Below are positions 1 to 7,672 of a stretch of DNA of 64,000 bases, piece after piece. Origin of the DNA: Roseivirga sp. (GTDB taxonomy: Bacteria > Bacteroidota > Bacteroidia > Cytophagales > Cyclobacteriaceae); the NCBI GenBank assembly GCA_018402485.1, contig JAGYIY010000002.1, positions 496,001 to 560,000 on the forward strand, given 5' to 3'. A model generated the notes under the pieces. It saw only the letters and a list, made by a program, of their open reading frames with translations. It searched no databases and had not been told where the DNA came from. How positions within the stretch are numbered: the first letter of the stretch is position 1; each line of letters opens with the position of its first letter. A program made the translations under genes and the position numbers.

Positions 1-68
1 AGATCATTAACAGCTTTGATTTTACCGTAATGCTTAGATAAATTTTGTAGGGTTAAGACAGTTTCCAA
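1..68 (-). CDS. ABC transporter ATP-binding protein, N-terminal fragment (cut by window edge)
   Basis: Reading the minus strand from a TTG at 68 gives about 22 residues (METVLTLQNLSKHYG, then KIKAVNDL) before the window ends. This is the usual opening of an ABC-transporter nucleotide-binding subunit: a first beta strand, the aromatic A-loop tyrosine in 'LSKHYG', and 'AVNDL' leading to the Walker A strand. No ATG lies in frame nearby. TTG at 68 is preferred because longer readings overlap the end of the DUF4252 gene that stops at 88. It follows that gene by about 20 bp on the same strand and may be co-transcribed. Walker motifs, substrate and partner permease lie outside the window, so the function is unknown. 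The family call rests on a short stretch. Confidence 0.65.
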   Translation of the reverse strand, partial: METVLTLQNLSKHYGKIKAVND

Positions 69-87
69 AACTTGTTGATTCAGTTGA

Positions 88-645
88 TTAATTGAGTATA
101 CCACTCAAGCTAAGACTAGATGAACTCTTGTTTAAATAGGTCGAAAAATTGAAAAGCTGGTTAAAATTAGGCGAACCTTCAATGTCTATGATCGTAAATC
201 CATTCTCCATCTTAGTAAAAATTAAAAACCCATTAGGTTGATCACTTTCACCAAGCATAAAAATGGTGAGTTGATTTCCCTCCACTCGCGCAGTTGCCAT
301 TTCTTCATATCCTTCTTCTAGAACATCTGCAGAAAGTTTTTGCAAGTCGATCAATCGAGTATTCAAAGAATCTGGTGGATAATTGAAAAACTTTACCTTC
401 TCAATGCCTTTAATCATTTCTGAGAGTTGAGGAACCTCCGGGAAATCTTCATCCATAAATTCCTCTTGAAGCTGCTTTTGAAGTTTGGCATACATGCGAA
501 GCGTACTTTTATAGAAGAACAGCTTCATCTCAGCAGGATTATTTTGTCTGTAATCTTCTACTACCCGACTTTGCCCAAAAGAGGCTATTCCTAGAAGAGA
601 TAGGCCGGCAAGCACTAATAAAAATCTTTTAACCTTTGAACTCAT
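88..645 (-). CDS. DUF4252 family exported protein
   Basis: This 185-residue protein has an N-terminal signal peptide (basic MSSKVKR, then a hydrophobic stretch ending near ASFGQ) and no later membrane segment, so it is probably exported. The body matches the DUF4252 pattern: an N-terminal helical part, alternating strands around 'ATARVEGNQLTIFMLGE' and a C-terminal strand 'FTIIDIEGSPNF', resembling its neighbour at 768-1304. The function of DUF4252 is unknown; in Bacteroidota such genes often sit beside ECF sigma factors, as here. I chose the ATG at 645 because an upstream in-frame TTG at 669 would add eight residues before the signal peptide. A terminator hairpin at 718-753 separates it from the sigma-factor unit, so it may have its own promoter. 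Confidence 0.75.
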   Translation of the reverse strand: MSSKVKRFLLVLAGLSLLGIASFGQSRVVEDYRQNNPAEMKLFFYKSTLRMYAKLQKQLQEEFMDEDFPEVPQLSEMIKGIEKVKFFNYPPDSLNTRLIDLQKLSADVLEEGYEEMATARVEGNQLTIFMLGESDQPNGFLIFTKMENGFTIIDIEGSPNFNQLFNFSTYLNKSSSSLSLSGILN

Positions 646-717
646 GAAAACGAAGTTAAGAATAGACAAAAATATTTGGAGTAGTTAAGGATAAGCGGTT
701 GCTCGTGGCCTTAAAAG

Positions 718-753
718 AAAACAGCAGTATTTTTTTTAGAATACTGCTGTTTT
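718..753 (-). terminator. Rho-independent terminator after the sigma/DUF4252 unit
   Basis: A perfect 14-bp inverted repeat (718-731 against 740-753, arm AAAACAGCAGTATT) encloses an 8-nt loop. On the minus strand the hairpin runs into TTTTCTTTT. It lies 15 bp past the stop of the DUF4252 gene at 768 and before the next DUF4252 gene, so it should end the sigma-factor transcript. Confidence 0.8.
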
Positions 754-767
754 ATACGTTGCTGAGA

Positions 768-1304
768 CTAATTGCCTTTGCGTGATTTTTCTAACATTTC
801 GAATTGCTCAAACCCTTTCATCCCCATTTTAGAGGATAGCTTGTAGAGCATATTCAAGTCGATACCATTCCCCCTGATGTTTAAGAGTACAAATTCATTT
901 TCACCGCCTACGAGCACAATTAAATCATTGATTTTATTGTCTTTTTCTTGGATCATGATTTTAACATCGTTCTCTTCTTCTCTCACAGACATTAGTTCAT
1001 CAAAATTCTGACTTTTTATTAGGCTAAAAGCCTCATCATACATCTCGGGACCATTGACATTTTTCTCTTTTACAAGTACTTGTACACTTTGAATTTTACC
1101 CAAAGATTCAGAAATCATTTGCTGTTCTTCGGCATTGTCCATTTCCAAACTACCAATCATTTCAAACATCTTTCCACTGATGTTGATATGTGTAAAGCTT
1201 GGATCCGCTGCGTATTTATCAAAAAACTTAGCGAGTGCTTTGTTTTGGGCATTTACAGATACTGCTGCAAATACCATGATCATTGTTAAAACTATCTTTT
1301 TCAT
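768..1304 (-). CDS. DUF4252 family exported protein
   Basis: This 178-residue protein starts MKKIVLTMIMVFAAVSVNAQ, a clear signal peptide with an AQ cleavage region, followed by a soluble domain of the DUF4252 type ('ADPSFTHINISGKMFEMI' near the mature N-terminus, 'LIVLVGGENEFVLLNIRGNG' near the C-terminus). DUF4252 has no established biochemical activity. It is the third gene of a tight minus-strand unit (ECF sigma, single-pass membrane protein, this gene; about 10 bp spacing to the previous gene) that ends at a strong hairpin. The order suggests that it is a product or effector of the sigma-factor circuit. The mature part is rich in acidic and lysine residues and has no cysteine. Confidence 0.8.
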   Translation of the reverse strand: MKKIVLTMIMVFAAVSVNAQNKALAKFFDKYAADPSFTHINISGKMFEMIGSLEMDNAEEQQMISESLGKIQSVQVLVKEKNVNGPEMYDEAFSLIKSQNFDELMSVREEENDVKIMIQEKDNKINDLIVLVGGENEFVLLNIRGNGIDLNMLYKLSSKMGMKGFEQFEMLEKSRKGN

Positions 1305-1314
1305 TTTTATTTAT

Positions 1315-1863
1315 TTAATTGTAGTTCAAATTCATTTCACTTAATATATGCATTGAGACGCCCGCTTTTTGCATTTGCCCCAATGGTTTCAAACCCTCCT
1401 GAGCCTTGTTCAGATGATTCAGCTGCTCAATGGTTTCATTCCCTTTGTTCATGTAATGAGAAACCATAAGTAACTGCTCCTTCAAAACTTTGTAAGCCAT
1501 TTCTGGTGACTCGAAGGTATCTTCAACAGCATATTGCTGCTGCTGCTGGTAGAAGAAGCCTGCAGCTACAAGGGCCACTATGGCGGCTGCTACCCTGCTC
1601 CATTGCCAAAACCGTTGATTCATGGGAATGACTGGAGTTGCTGATTTTTCATTTGGCGTGATTTGCGCTAAAACTTCAGCATCAAAATCATCTCCTAGAG
1701 ATTGCTCTTTTTCTTTGTCAAAGTAATGGAAAAGGCCTTTGAGTTCTGGGTATTGTTGACAGCTTTGCTGTGCTAAGCCTCTTAGTTCTTGCTCCTCTGC
1801 TAGGGTCGATTTACCTTCCCAAAACCTCTCCAACAACTCTTTATATTTAGATTCCATATGCAT
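1315..1863 (-). CDS. Single-pass membrane protein, probable anti-sigma partner
   Basis: This 182-residue protein has a cytoplasmic N-terminal part of about 85 residues (helical, charged, 'LLERFWEGKSTLAEEQELR'), one membrane helix at about residues 90-105 followed by a run of glutamines, and an external C-terminal part of about 75 residues. The N-terminal 'ERFWEGKSTLAEEQ' pattern resembles the start of Bacteroidota anti-sigma and zf-HC2-like proteins ('l.ryweGeltpeEe..l'), but the HxxxCxxC zinc motif is absent. The gene begins inside the end of the sigma factor (ATGs at 1863 and 1857; the sigma stop is at 1847), so the two are translationally coupled. Anti-sigma function is inferred from position and topology; no confident domain match can be claimed. 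Confidence 0.6.
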   Translation of the reverse strand: MHMESKYKELLERFWEGKSTLAEEQELRGLAQQSCQQYPELKGLFHYFDKEKEQSLGDDFDAEVLAQITPNEKSATPVIPMNQRFWQWSRVAAAIVALVAAGFFYQQQQQYAVEDTFESPEMAYKVLKEQLLMVSHYMNKGNETIEQLNHLNKAQEGLKPLGQMQKAGVSMHILSEMNLNYN

Positions 1864-2359
1864 CTACTTTGATTAAACTTTCTTTCAATTTTCTTCTTGC
1901 CCTGAACAAATTGGTTTTTACCAAATTGATATCCACGTCTAGCGTATCGGCTATTTCTTTGTAAGTGTAACCTTCAATGTCTCTCAGGTGCATTACTTCT
2001 CTTTGCCTATCCGGCAATTCTTCCATCAATTTCATGATGCGTTCCATAACATCACCCCGTTCTGCGACTAAATGTGGCGTATCTCTTTCCTTGCGTGTAT
2101 CGAACGCTGGCTCGAAGACCTCGGTCTTTTTCACATGCTTGCTTCTGAGTTGGTCTAGCGATCGGTTACGTACCAATTGCATACACCATGCTTCAATATT
2201 TAGAACCAAATGCATCTCGTCTCGTTTTTCCCACACTTTAATCATGCATTCCTGCACAACATCTTTTGCCAAATCTTCATCTCTAACAAATCGAATAGAG
2301 AAGCGAAACAATTTGTTCTTGAGTGGGAGAACTTCAGCCTTGAAGCGATTAATATCCAT
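1847..2359 (-). CDS. ECF-type RNA polymerase sigma factor
   Basis: This 170-residue protein has region 2 in residues 1-80 ('LFRFSIRFVRDEDLAKDVVQECMIKVWEKRDE') and region 4 at about 105-165 ('LPDRQREVMHLRDIEGYTY', 'VDINLVKTNLFRARRKLKE'), the standard ECF sigma-70 architecture without region 3. It would direct core polymerase to a small regulon. The ATG at 2359 is preferred over a TTG two codons upstream. It is the first gene of a unit with a membrane protein and a DUF4252 protein, which are probable regulators or targets. The closely packed unit suggests autoregulation, but I could not identify a promoter with confidence upstream of 2359. Confidence 0.9.
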   Translation of the reverse strand: MDINRFKAEVLPLKNKLFRFSIRFVRDEDLAKDVVQECMIKVWEKRDEMHLVLNIEAWCMQLVRNRSLDQLRSKHVKKTEVFEPAFDTRKERDTPHLVAERGDVMERIMKLMEELPDRQREVMHLRDIEGYTYKEIADTLDVDINLVKTNLFRARRKLKESLIKVDAYGI

Positions 2360-2421
2360 GTACAAACAAAAGACGTGTTGAATTAAAGCCGGGTTAACAA
2401 GGAGCTAAAAAAAATTATTCT

Positions 2422-3444
2422 TTACGAGCAAAATTCATTGAGCCAAGTACTAATGTCCATATCAGGATCAATTTCTAGCTTTATGGTTTCGCATGCTTGT
2501 TCTAATTCGCCATTGGCTTGCAAGGCCAAAGCCCAATAATAATGGAGAAGTGGTATTTTATTATCCATTTTGGCAGCCAATTCAAAGTTCCTCAAAGCAT
2601 CGCTCAGTTTATCTTCCTTATAAAATAATATGGCACGGTTGCGGTAACCCCAAGGGTTTTCAGGTGCACCAATAATAGCGCGCCGGATGTCTTTACGCGC
2701 TAGTGTAAGTTCATTTGTCAATAAGAACAAGAAGCCTCTATTATTATAAAAAAATGCATTTTCCCTGTCAAGATTGAGCGCTTGATCGAAATAAGCTTGT
2801 GCTAGGTCGAAGTCCTTTTCCTCCATGGCGATCAAACCATAGGTATTGTATATGTTAGCCTCTTCCGAATCCATACGCTCCGCCTGTTGCAGAATCATTT
2901 TGGCACTATCCAACTGCTTCAACATAAAATAACCATTGGCTTGGTTGACCAAAGGCTCTGCATTTGTTGGATTTAAAGCTGCTGCTTGTTCAAATGCCTC
3001 GATTGAGGCTTTGAATTCCTTCATTTCATGAAAAATAAGACCTTTTGTGAACTGGACAAAAGCCGTATCCGGCAGTTGAGACTCAAGATAAGAAACATCC
3101 TCTAAAGCCTTTTCATATCGGCCATCGGCTAAGTAAGCATTGGCACGATTACGGTAAGCCTCTAAAAATGCAGGGTCAATTTGAATAATGATTTGGGAAT
3201 AATCATTGATGGCTTCGGTGTATCTACCTTGCTTATAGTTAGCGACACCTCGATTGTTAAACGCTTCTTTATACGAGTTGTCAAGTGCCAACGACTCTGA
3301 GTAAAAATCAATGGCCTCCAGGTATTTGCCTTCATTGAGTGCTTTATTCCCTTTAAGCAAAAAACGTTGTGCTTTTTGAGAATCGCTATTGCAGGCCAAA
3401 ATCAAAAACGTGAATCCCATTAAAACCAAAATATTCTTTCTCAT
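2422..3444 (-). CDS. TPR-repeat lipoprotein
   Basis: This 340-residue protein starts MRKNILVLMGFTFLILAC, a lipoprotein signal with the acylated cysteine at residue 18. The rest is about eight tetratricopeptide repeats ('YLEAIDFYSESLALD', 'YTEAINDYSQII', 'FKASIEAFEQAAALNP', 'FDLAQAYFDQALNLD' and others), a scaffold for protein-protein contact, probably at the periplasmic face of a membrane. An in-frame TTG three codons upstream was rejected because the ATG at 3444 directly precedes the lipoprotein signal. It lies about 60 bp before the sigma-factor gene on the same strand, so read-through into that unit is possible. No catalytic domain is present and the specific role is unknown. Confidence 0.85.
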   Translation of the reverse strand: MRKNILVLMGFTFLILACNSDSQKAQRFLLKGNKALNEGKYLEAIDFYSESLALDNSYKEAFNNRGVANYKQGRYTEAINDYSQIIIQIDPAFLEAYRNRANAYLADGRYEKALEDVSYLESQLPDTAFVQFTKGLIFHEMKEFKASIEAFEQAAALNPTNAEPLVNQANGYFMLKQLDSAKMILQQAERMDSEEANIYNTYGLIAMEEKDFDLAQAYFDQALNLDRENAFFYNNRGFLFLLTNELTLARKDIRRAIIGAPENPWGYRNRAILFYKEDKLSDALRNFELAAKMDNKIPLLHYYWALALQANGELEQACETIKLEIDPDMDISTWLNEFCS

Positions 3445-3586
3445 AGGCTGCAAATTATCGATTTTCTGGGGTAAACGAGTGGGCTAAAAAAATACTCAGC
3501 AATGAATAGATCACAAGTATCGGTAATGAAGGTAAAAATGATGTAATGCAGTTTTACCAATCTCTAAATATACATTGCCCGATGAT

Positions 3587-4903
3587 TTATGAAGCGACAG
3601 CCACCCAATCGGGTTTGGTTGTTTTCACTTTTGCCTTCAATTCGTTTAAAATGTTATATAAGCCAAAATAAGTTCGATTGATATACAAACCATCTCTGGC
3701 ACCTCTTGCCTTGGTAGATGTTCTGAATTTTTTAGACTCTGAAATGGTTTCTCCCATATTGAAAATTTGCTGGAAGTAAGCATCATCCCCAAAGTCGAAC
3801 TCATCTTGGTGGAAAGGCTTGCCCAATAAGCCCATCATGTCCTTAATAACAGAAGAAAAATAGGCTTTATCCTCCTCTGTATCTGTATCATAAATGAACT
3901 GAAGTTGCTTGAATTTTGCATTCAATTCATCTCCTGCTGTTAGCATATCCTTTCTGATCAAACTGAAGTAAGGTTCGTAAAACTGCTCAGGGATTACCTT
4001 TACACAACCAAAATCTATTACTCCCAACCGGTTATGATCATCGATAATGAAGTTACCAGGATGAGGATCGGCGTGTACTTGCTTCAATGTATGTATTTGG
4101 TAATCGTAGAAGTCCCACATGGCTTGCCCCACTTTATTGCGTGCCTCTTGCGAAGGATTGGTTTTGATAAATTCTTTCAACACCTTACCTTCCATCCAGT
4201 CCATGGTAATGATGCGGTCGGAAGAGAGCTCAGGGTAATATTTTGGGAAAGTAAGATTTTCGATATGACCACAAGCCTCAGATATTTCGATGGAACGTTC
4301 TACCTCCAGCAGATAATCGGTTTCCTCCAAAAGCTTCCCCTCCACCTCTTCCATATAATGGTCTAAGTCTTTCTCATTGAGGTTCATTAAACGAACGGCA
4401 AAAGGTCGTACTAATTTTAAATCGGATCGCACGCTATTGGCCACTCCCGGATACTGAATTTTAACCGCTAATTTTTTTCCATCTTTAGTGGCTTGATGCA
4501 CCTGACCTATGGAAGCTGCATTGACTGCATTTTTTGTAAAATCATCGTATATCTCAGATGGATTCTTCTTGAAATACTGCTGGAAAGATTTCACCACCAA
4601 AGGGTATGATAAGGGAGGCGCTGAATACTGTGCCATAGAAAACTTATCTTGGTAAGCTGTGGGAAGCATGTTTTTATCCATACTCATCATTTGAGCCACT
4701 TTTAATGCACTTCCTTTCAGCTCACTCAAAGAGTTGTAGATGTCTCGTGCATTGTCTGCGTGCAGCTCATCTTTTGTGGTATTTCCATCTCGAACCTTGC
4801 GGGCATAGTGCTTGAGGTAATTTCCTCCAACACGGGCTCCTGTACTAACAAATTTGGCAGCACGCTGTACTTTGGAGGTGGGTATTTTCGATTGTTCCTT
4901 CAT
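3587..4903 (-). CDS. ABC1/UbiB (AarF) family atypical kinase
   Basis: This 438-residue protein has the ABC1 atypical kinase core: an N-terminal family motif 'KGSALKVAQMMS', the alanine-rich nucleotide loop 'NAASIGQVH', the lysine strand 'LAVKIQYPG', the catalytic-loop motif 'HADPHPGNF' and the metal-binding 'IDFG'. The family includes UbiB/COQ8 of ubiquinone synthesis. The rest of the window (NQR, ACIII) suits a menaquinone-based chain, so a ubiquinone role is unlikely and lipid or quinone handling is only an inference. The family KxGQ motif reads KVAQ and the usual AAAS loop reads NAAS. The gene begins 18 bp after the TetR-like gene at 4922-5590 and is probably co-transcribed with it. Confidence 0.85.
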   Translation of the reverse strand: MKEQSKIPTSKVQRAAKFVSTGARVGGNYLKHYARKVRDGNTTKDELHADNARDIYNSLSELKGSALKVAQMMSMDKNMLPTAYQDKFSMAQYSAPPLSYPLVVKSFQQYFKKNPSEIYDDFTKNAVNAASIGQVHQATKDGKKLAVKIQYPGVANSVRSDLKLVRPFAVRLMNLNEKDLDHYMEEVEGKLLEETDYLLEVERSIEISEACGHIENLTFPKYYPELSSDRIITMDWMEGKVLKEFIKTNPSQEARNKVGQAMWDFYDYQIHTLKQVHADPHPGNFIIDDHNRLGVIDFGCVKVIPEQFYEPYFSLIRKDMLTAGDELNAKFKQLQFIYDTDTEEDKAYFSSVIKDMMGLLGKPFHQDEFDFGDDAYFQQIFNMGETISESKKFRTSTKARGARDGLYINRTYFGLYNILNELKAKVKTTKPDWVAVAS

Positions 4904-4921
4904 AGGGTTATGGCCGTAACT

Positions 4922-5590
4922 TTATGCTCTGTTCTGAAATAAAAATTTACCAAAATCTAACATGGTATCAAGTGGTCCTTTACCCATTAAGTCAAAAGCT
5001 AAATTGACAGACTTTTCAATGGCTGCATCGGTCTTTTCAAAGGCCTTGCTGTGGTCTTTTACCCAAAACCCTAGAATGAACAAAAATTGCAACCACAATG
5101 CATCATCGTATCGCTTACCGATCACAGGTCGCATGGTAATCTCTTCGGTCTCCTCCCCTTCCAATAAAACCTCTGCCACCCATTGTTTGAAATGCTTTTT
5201 GGTCGCCACCAAATAAGGAGGTGTCATTTGAGGTTTGGCCTTCATGTCTACAGTTTGCAGAATAAAAGATCTTTTCGCCTTCAGTTGCTCAATATAGGTG
5301 TAGAAAAAAGCAAGCATTTTCTCACGAACAGAATATTCATCATACACTGCATCACTTTTAAGGGTTGCCATGGTTTCTTGAAAAACATCTGCCCAAATTT
5401 CATTTTCTATGTTCTGGAAAGCATTAAAATGCTCATAGAATACTTCTTCCTTGACCTTCAGGGATTTAACAAACTTAAATACGGAGGCTGGACGCTCACC
5501 ATGCTCTAGGATATATGCCACATAAGCCTCTTTAATGAGTACTCCAGGTGACTTCTTGGTGGTCTTTTTAACCGTTTTCTTTTCTTCCAT
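4922..5590 (-). CDS. TetR-like transcriptional regulator
   Basis: This 222-residue protein has a lysine/threonine-rich N-terminus, a TetR-type DNA-binding region at about residues 15-60 ('LIKEAYVAYILEHGERPASVFKFVKSL', then 'EEVFYEHFNAFQNIENEIW', matching the helix-turn-helix and helix 4 junction of TetR proteins) and a helical C-terminal ligand/dimer domain. It precedes the ABC1-family kinase gene by 18 bp on the same strand, so the two form a likely two-gene operon that could be autoregulated. The DNA-binding half diverges from classical TetR ('YxHF' is kept), so it could also be a TetR-fold protein with an altered target mode. No operator was recognised in the 325-bp upstream gap. Confidence 0.7.
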   Translation of the reverse strand: MEEKKTVKKTTKKSPGVLIKEAYVAYILEHGERPASVFKFVKSLKVKEEVFYEHFNAFQNIENEIWADVFQETMATLKSDAVYDEYSVREKMLAFFYTYIEQLKAKRSFILQTVDMKAKPQMTPPYLVATKKHFKQWVAEVLLEGEETEEITMRPVIGKRYDDALWLQFLFILGFWVKDHSKAFEKTDAAIEKSVNLAFDLMGKGPLDTMLDFGKFLFQNRA

Positions 5591-5915
5591 GTCCTCATAA
5601 CACGAATAGGTATGAAAAGGTTGGCATCATTGCTCTGAGAAATCTTGAATATTTCATCTAAAGAAAGAAGTGCTCATTAAATGCGCATGGATAATATTTT
5701 TAACCCTACGCAAAAGAATTTTAAAGAAGCAATTTACATTTCTCACTAAAAGAGGGCTTATCAATGGTTTTAGAACTCCCCAATCAATGGGTTGTACATT
5801 TTAAGTTTATGACTAACCGAAGTAGCAACCAAAAGAAGTAAATAAAATTGGAAAAGATTTGCGCATCGAGTTTCTTTGGTATCTTTTTTAATGAAGAAAA
5901 AATTCTTTCAAAACC
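5591..5915. other. Intergenic gap between divergent genes
   Basis: This is a 325-bp AT-rich region between the TetR-like gene (minus) and a small membrane-protein gene (plus). It holds a good plus-strand promoter at 5858-5887 (listed separately). I saw no RNA gene, long inverted repeat or credible open frame in the rest. Confidence 0.6.
5858..5887 (+). promoter_or_regulatory. Bacteroidota-type promoter for the 5916 gene
   Basis: TTTG at 5858-5861, an 18-bp spacer and TATCTTTT at 5880-5887 match the -33/-7 pattern TTTG/TAnnTTTG except for the last base. The predicted start near 5893 gives a leader of about 20 nt. Confidence 0.55.
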
Positions 5916-6398
5916 ATGTTAATTCAACAATACTTCTATCGAATTACCCTCATCTTTTTAGCATTTTGCACCTTTCAAATGGGGATTGCACAAGAGCGAA
6001 TGGTGAAAATGACCCATCAAATCGCTCAAAAAGAAATCACCATAAAAGAAAATAGGCGTGTCAAAGTCAAAACTACTGATGGACGTAAAATAAAAGGACG
6101 CTTTAAAATATTAGGAGATCAAACCATAGTGGTCAACAATCGGAAGATTGAACTTAGGGAAATTCAGGAGATGAAAAAAGACCCTTTATTGGTGTCCATT
6201 TTTTCTGGAGCAGTATTGATTTATGCTGGAGCTCTTGCTATTGGAATGGGGGCAATTATTGGTGTTTTTGTTCAATCTTCCGGCTTTTTATTAGCTATAC
6301 CCGGTTCTGCACTGATTTATGCAGGAACCAATCCACCTAATTTTAGTAGACGCTATAAAAAAGATGGGCAATGGCGAATCGAAAATCTAAATCCATAA
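5916..6398 (+). CDS. Exported/membrane protein with a small beta-barrel-like segment
   Basis: This 160-residue protein of unknown function has a signal peptide (ending near MGIAQ). A basic segment at about residues 35-85 ('VKVKTTDGRKIKGRFKIL', 'TIVVNNRKIELREIQEM') has the alternating-strand look of an Sm/SH3-like small barrel. Two glycine-rich hydrophobic helices follow at about 92-135, then a basic tail. Similar 'TTDGrkikGr...' segments followed by a hydrophobic region occur in hypothetical proteins of Bacteroidota, but I cannot name a family. It is a single gene with its own promoter, divergent from the TetR-like gene. The topology is probably membrane-anchored with the barrel outside the cytoplasm if the signal peptide is cleaved. 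Confidence 0.7.
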   Translation: MLIQQYFYRITLIFLAFCTFQMGIAQERMVKMTHQIAQKEITIKENRRVKVKTTDGRKIKGRFKILGDQTIVVNNRKIELREIQEMKKDPLLVSIFSGAVLIYAGALAIGMGAIIGVFVQSSGFLLAIPGSALIYAGTNPPNFSRRYKKDGQWRIENLNP

Positions 6399-6473
6399 TG
6401 TTATCCTACTTGAATACCCTCTCGGCACTTTAACCCGTCAGAATGCCTCCGGTCTGAGGTCAAAACTCACTTC

Positions 6474-6503
6474 TTTGCCAGTAGGTCATAAAAGGTACGT
6501 TTG
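6474..6503 (+). promoter_or_regulatory. Bacteroidota-type promoter for the GH130 gene
   Basis: TTTG at 6474-6477, an 18-bp spacer and TACGTTTG at 6496-6503 form a complete TTTG/TAnnTTTG match. Transcription should start near 6510, giving a leader of about 38 nt before the ATG at 6548. Confidence 0.65.
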
Positions 6504-6547
6504 AAATCACTAACTTTCTCCAACCTTTTGACTCGATTTCTACCCTT

Positions 6548-7672
6548 ATGAAAAATCTTCTATTTTTTCTCTCTTCTGTTTTGGCCATTTTCTCCTCATG
6601 CCAAAGCGAAAAAGGAGTACAGTCAAACTCACATAGTAACACCTTTACTCCATGGCTAGTGGGTTTTGAGAAAACAGCAACCAATCCCATTTTGCGCGCT
6701 GATTCTAGCTTTGTTTTCACCGATCCAGTGACAGCAAAAAAGGTGCCGTGGCAAAAAGCCGATGTGTTTAATCCCGGAGCCATCGTAAGAAATGACACGG
6801 TTTTTCTCTTGTTTCGAGCCGAAGACAACCCTGATGCTATTTTAGGCGGTCGAACCTCTCGTATTGGATTGGCCTACAGCACCAATGGCATAGATTTCAC
6901 TAAATTCCCCGAACCTGTGCTTTTTCCAGATAACGATGCTTTTGCCAAATGGGATCAGCCGGGTGGTGTAGAAGATCCCCGCATTGTAGAAAAACCTGAT
7001 GGCACTTATATTATGCTTTATACCAGTTGGAATATGGAGGTGGCACGACTGTCGAGCGCTACTTCCTCTGACCTAAAAAACTGGACAAAACAAGGTCCCG
7101 TTTTTGAAGATGCTTATGAAGGAAAGTTCTTAGATACCTGGAGTAAATCCGGTTCGATTGTAACGGAATTAAAGGATGGTAGACTCATTGCCAAAAAAGT
7201 AAATGGTAAGTACCTCATGTATTGGGGAGAGCTTTTTGTCAATTTAGCCACTTCCGACAATGGCACTGATTGGGAACCAACACTTGATGAAACCGGTGCA
7301 ATCTTCCATAGTTTTAAACCCACTATCAACGACTTTGATAGCCATTTAACAGAACCAGGGCCGCCAGCTCTTTATACAGACCGTGGTATTCTCTTACTGT
7401 ATAATGGCAAAAACCTAAGTGGCGAAGGCGCCTCAATGGCCTACCCGGAAGGTACCTATTGTGGTGGCCAAGTATTATTTGATAAGAGTGAGCCAACAAA
7501 AATGATCGAACGGCTCGACACCCCATTTATTTGCCCCAGCTTACCACATGAAATTAGCGGGCAATACAAAGCGGGCACAACCTTTATTGAAGGACTGGTT
7601 TATTATAAAGAGAGATGGTTTTTATATTATGGAACAGCAGATTCAATGGTAGGGTTGGCAGTAAAGGATTAA
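6548..7672 (+). CDS. Glycoside hydrolase family 130-like lipoprotein
   Basis: This 374-residue protein has a signal peptide and a cysteine at residue 18 (FSSC, a weak lipobox), so it is probably a periplasmic or surface lipoprotein. The body is a five-bladed propeller of the GH130 type: 'FNPGAIVRNDTVFLLFRAED' (blade 1), 'RIGLAYSTNGIDF', the family-defining 'GGVEDPRIV' with its acidic residue, and a C-terminal 'YYKERWFLYYGTAD'. GH130 enzymes are beta-mannoside phosphorylases or hydrolases; an exported member more likely hydrolyses than phosphorolyses, but the substrate cannot be read from sequence. No SusC/SusD pair, regulator or other carbohydrate gene is adjacent. It has its own promoter at 6474-6503. 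Confidence 0.8.
   Translation: MKNLLFFLSSVLAIFSSCQSEKGVQSNSHSNTFTPWLVGFEKTATNPILRADSSFVFTDPVTAKKVPWQKADVFNPGAIVRNDTVFLLFRAEDNPDAILGGRTSRIGLAYSTNGIDFTKFPEPVLFPDNDAFAKWDQPGGVEDPRIVEKPDGTYIMLYTSWNMEVARLSSATSSDLKNWTKQGPVFEDAYEGKFLDTWSKSGSIVTELKDGRLIAKKVNGKYLMYWGELFVNLATSDNGTDWEPTLDETGAIFHSFKPTINDFDSHLTEPGPPALYTDRGILLLYNGKNLSGEGASMAYPEGTYCGGQVLFDKSEPTKMIERLDTPFICPSLPHEISGQYKAGTTFIEGLVYYKERWFLYYGTADSMVGLAVKD

Noticed and set aside
1977-2381. Plus-strand open frame of 134 codons opposite the sigma factor gene
   Set aside because: It is antisense to a well-supported ECF sigma gene, has no recognisable domain, and its serine/arginine/threonine-rich composition is typical of reverse-strand reading.
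6460-6828. Minus-strand open frame opposite the start of the GH130 gene
   Set aside because: It overlaps the GH130 promoter and signal-peptide region and shows no family features.
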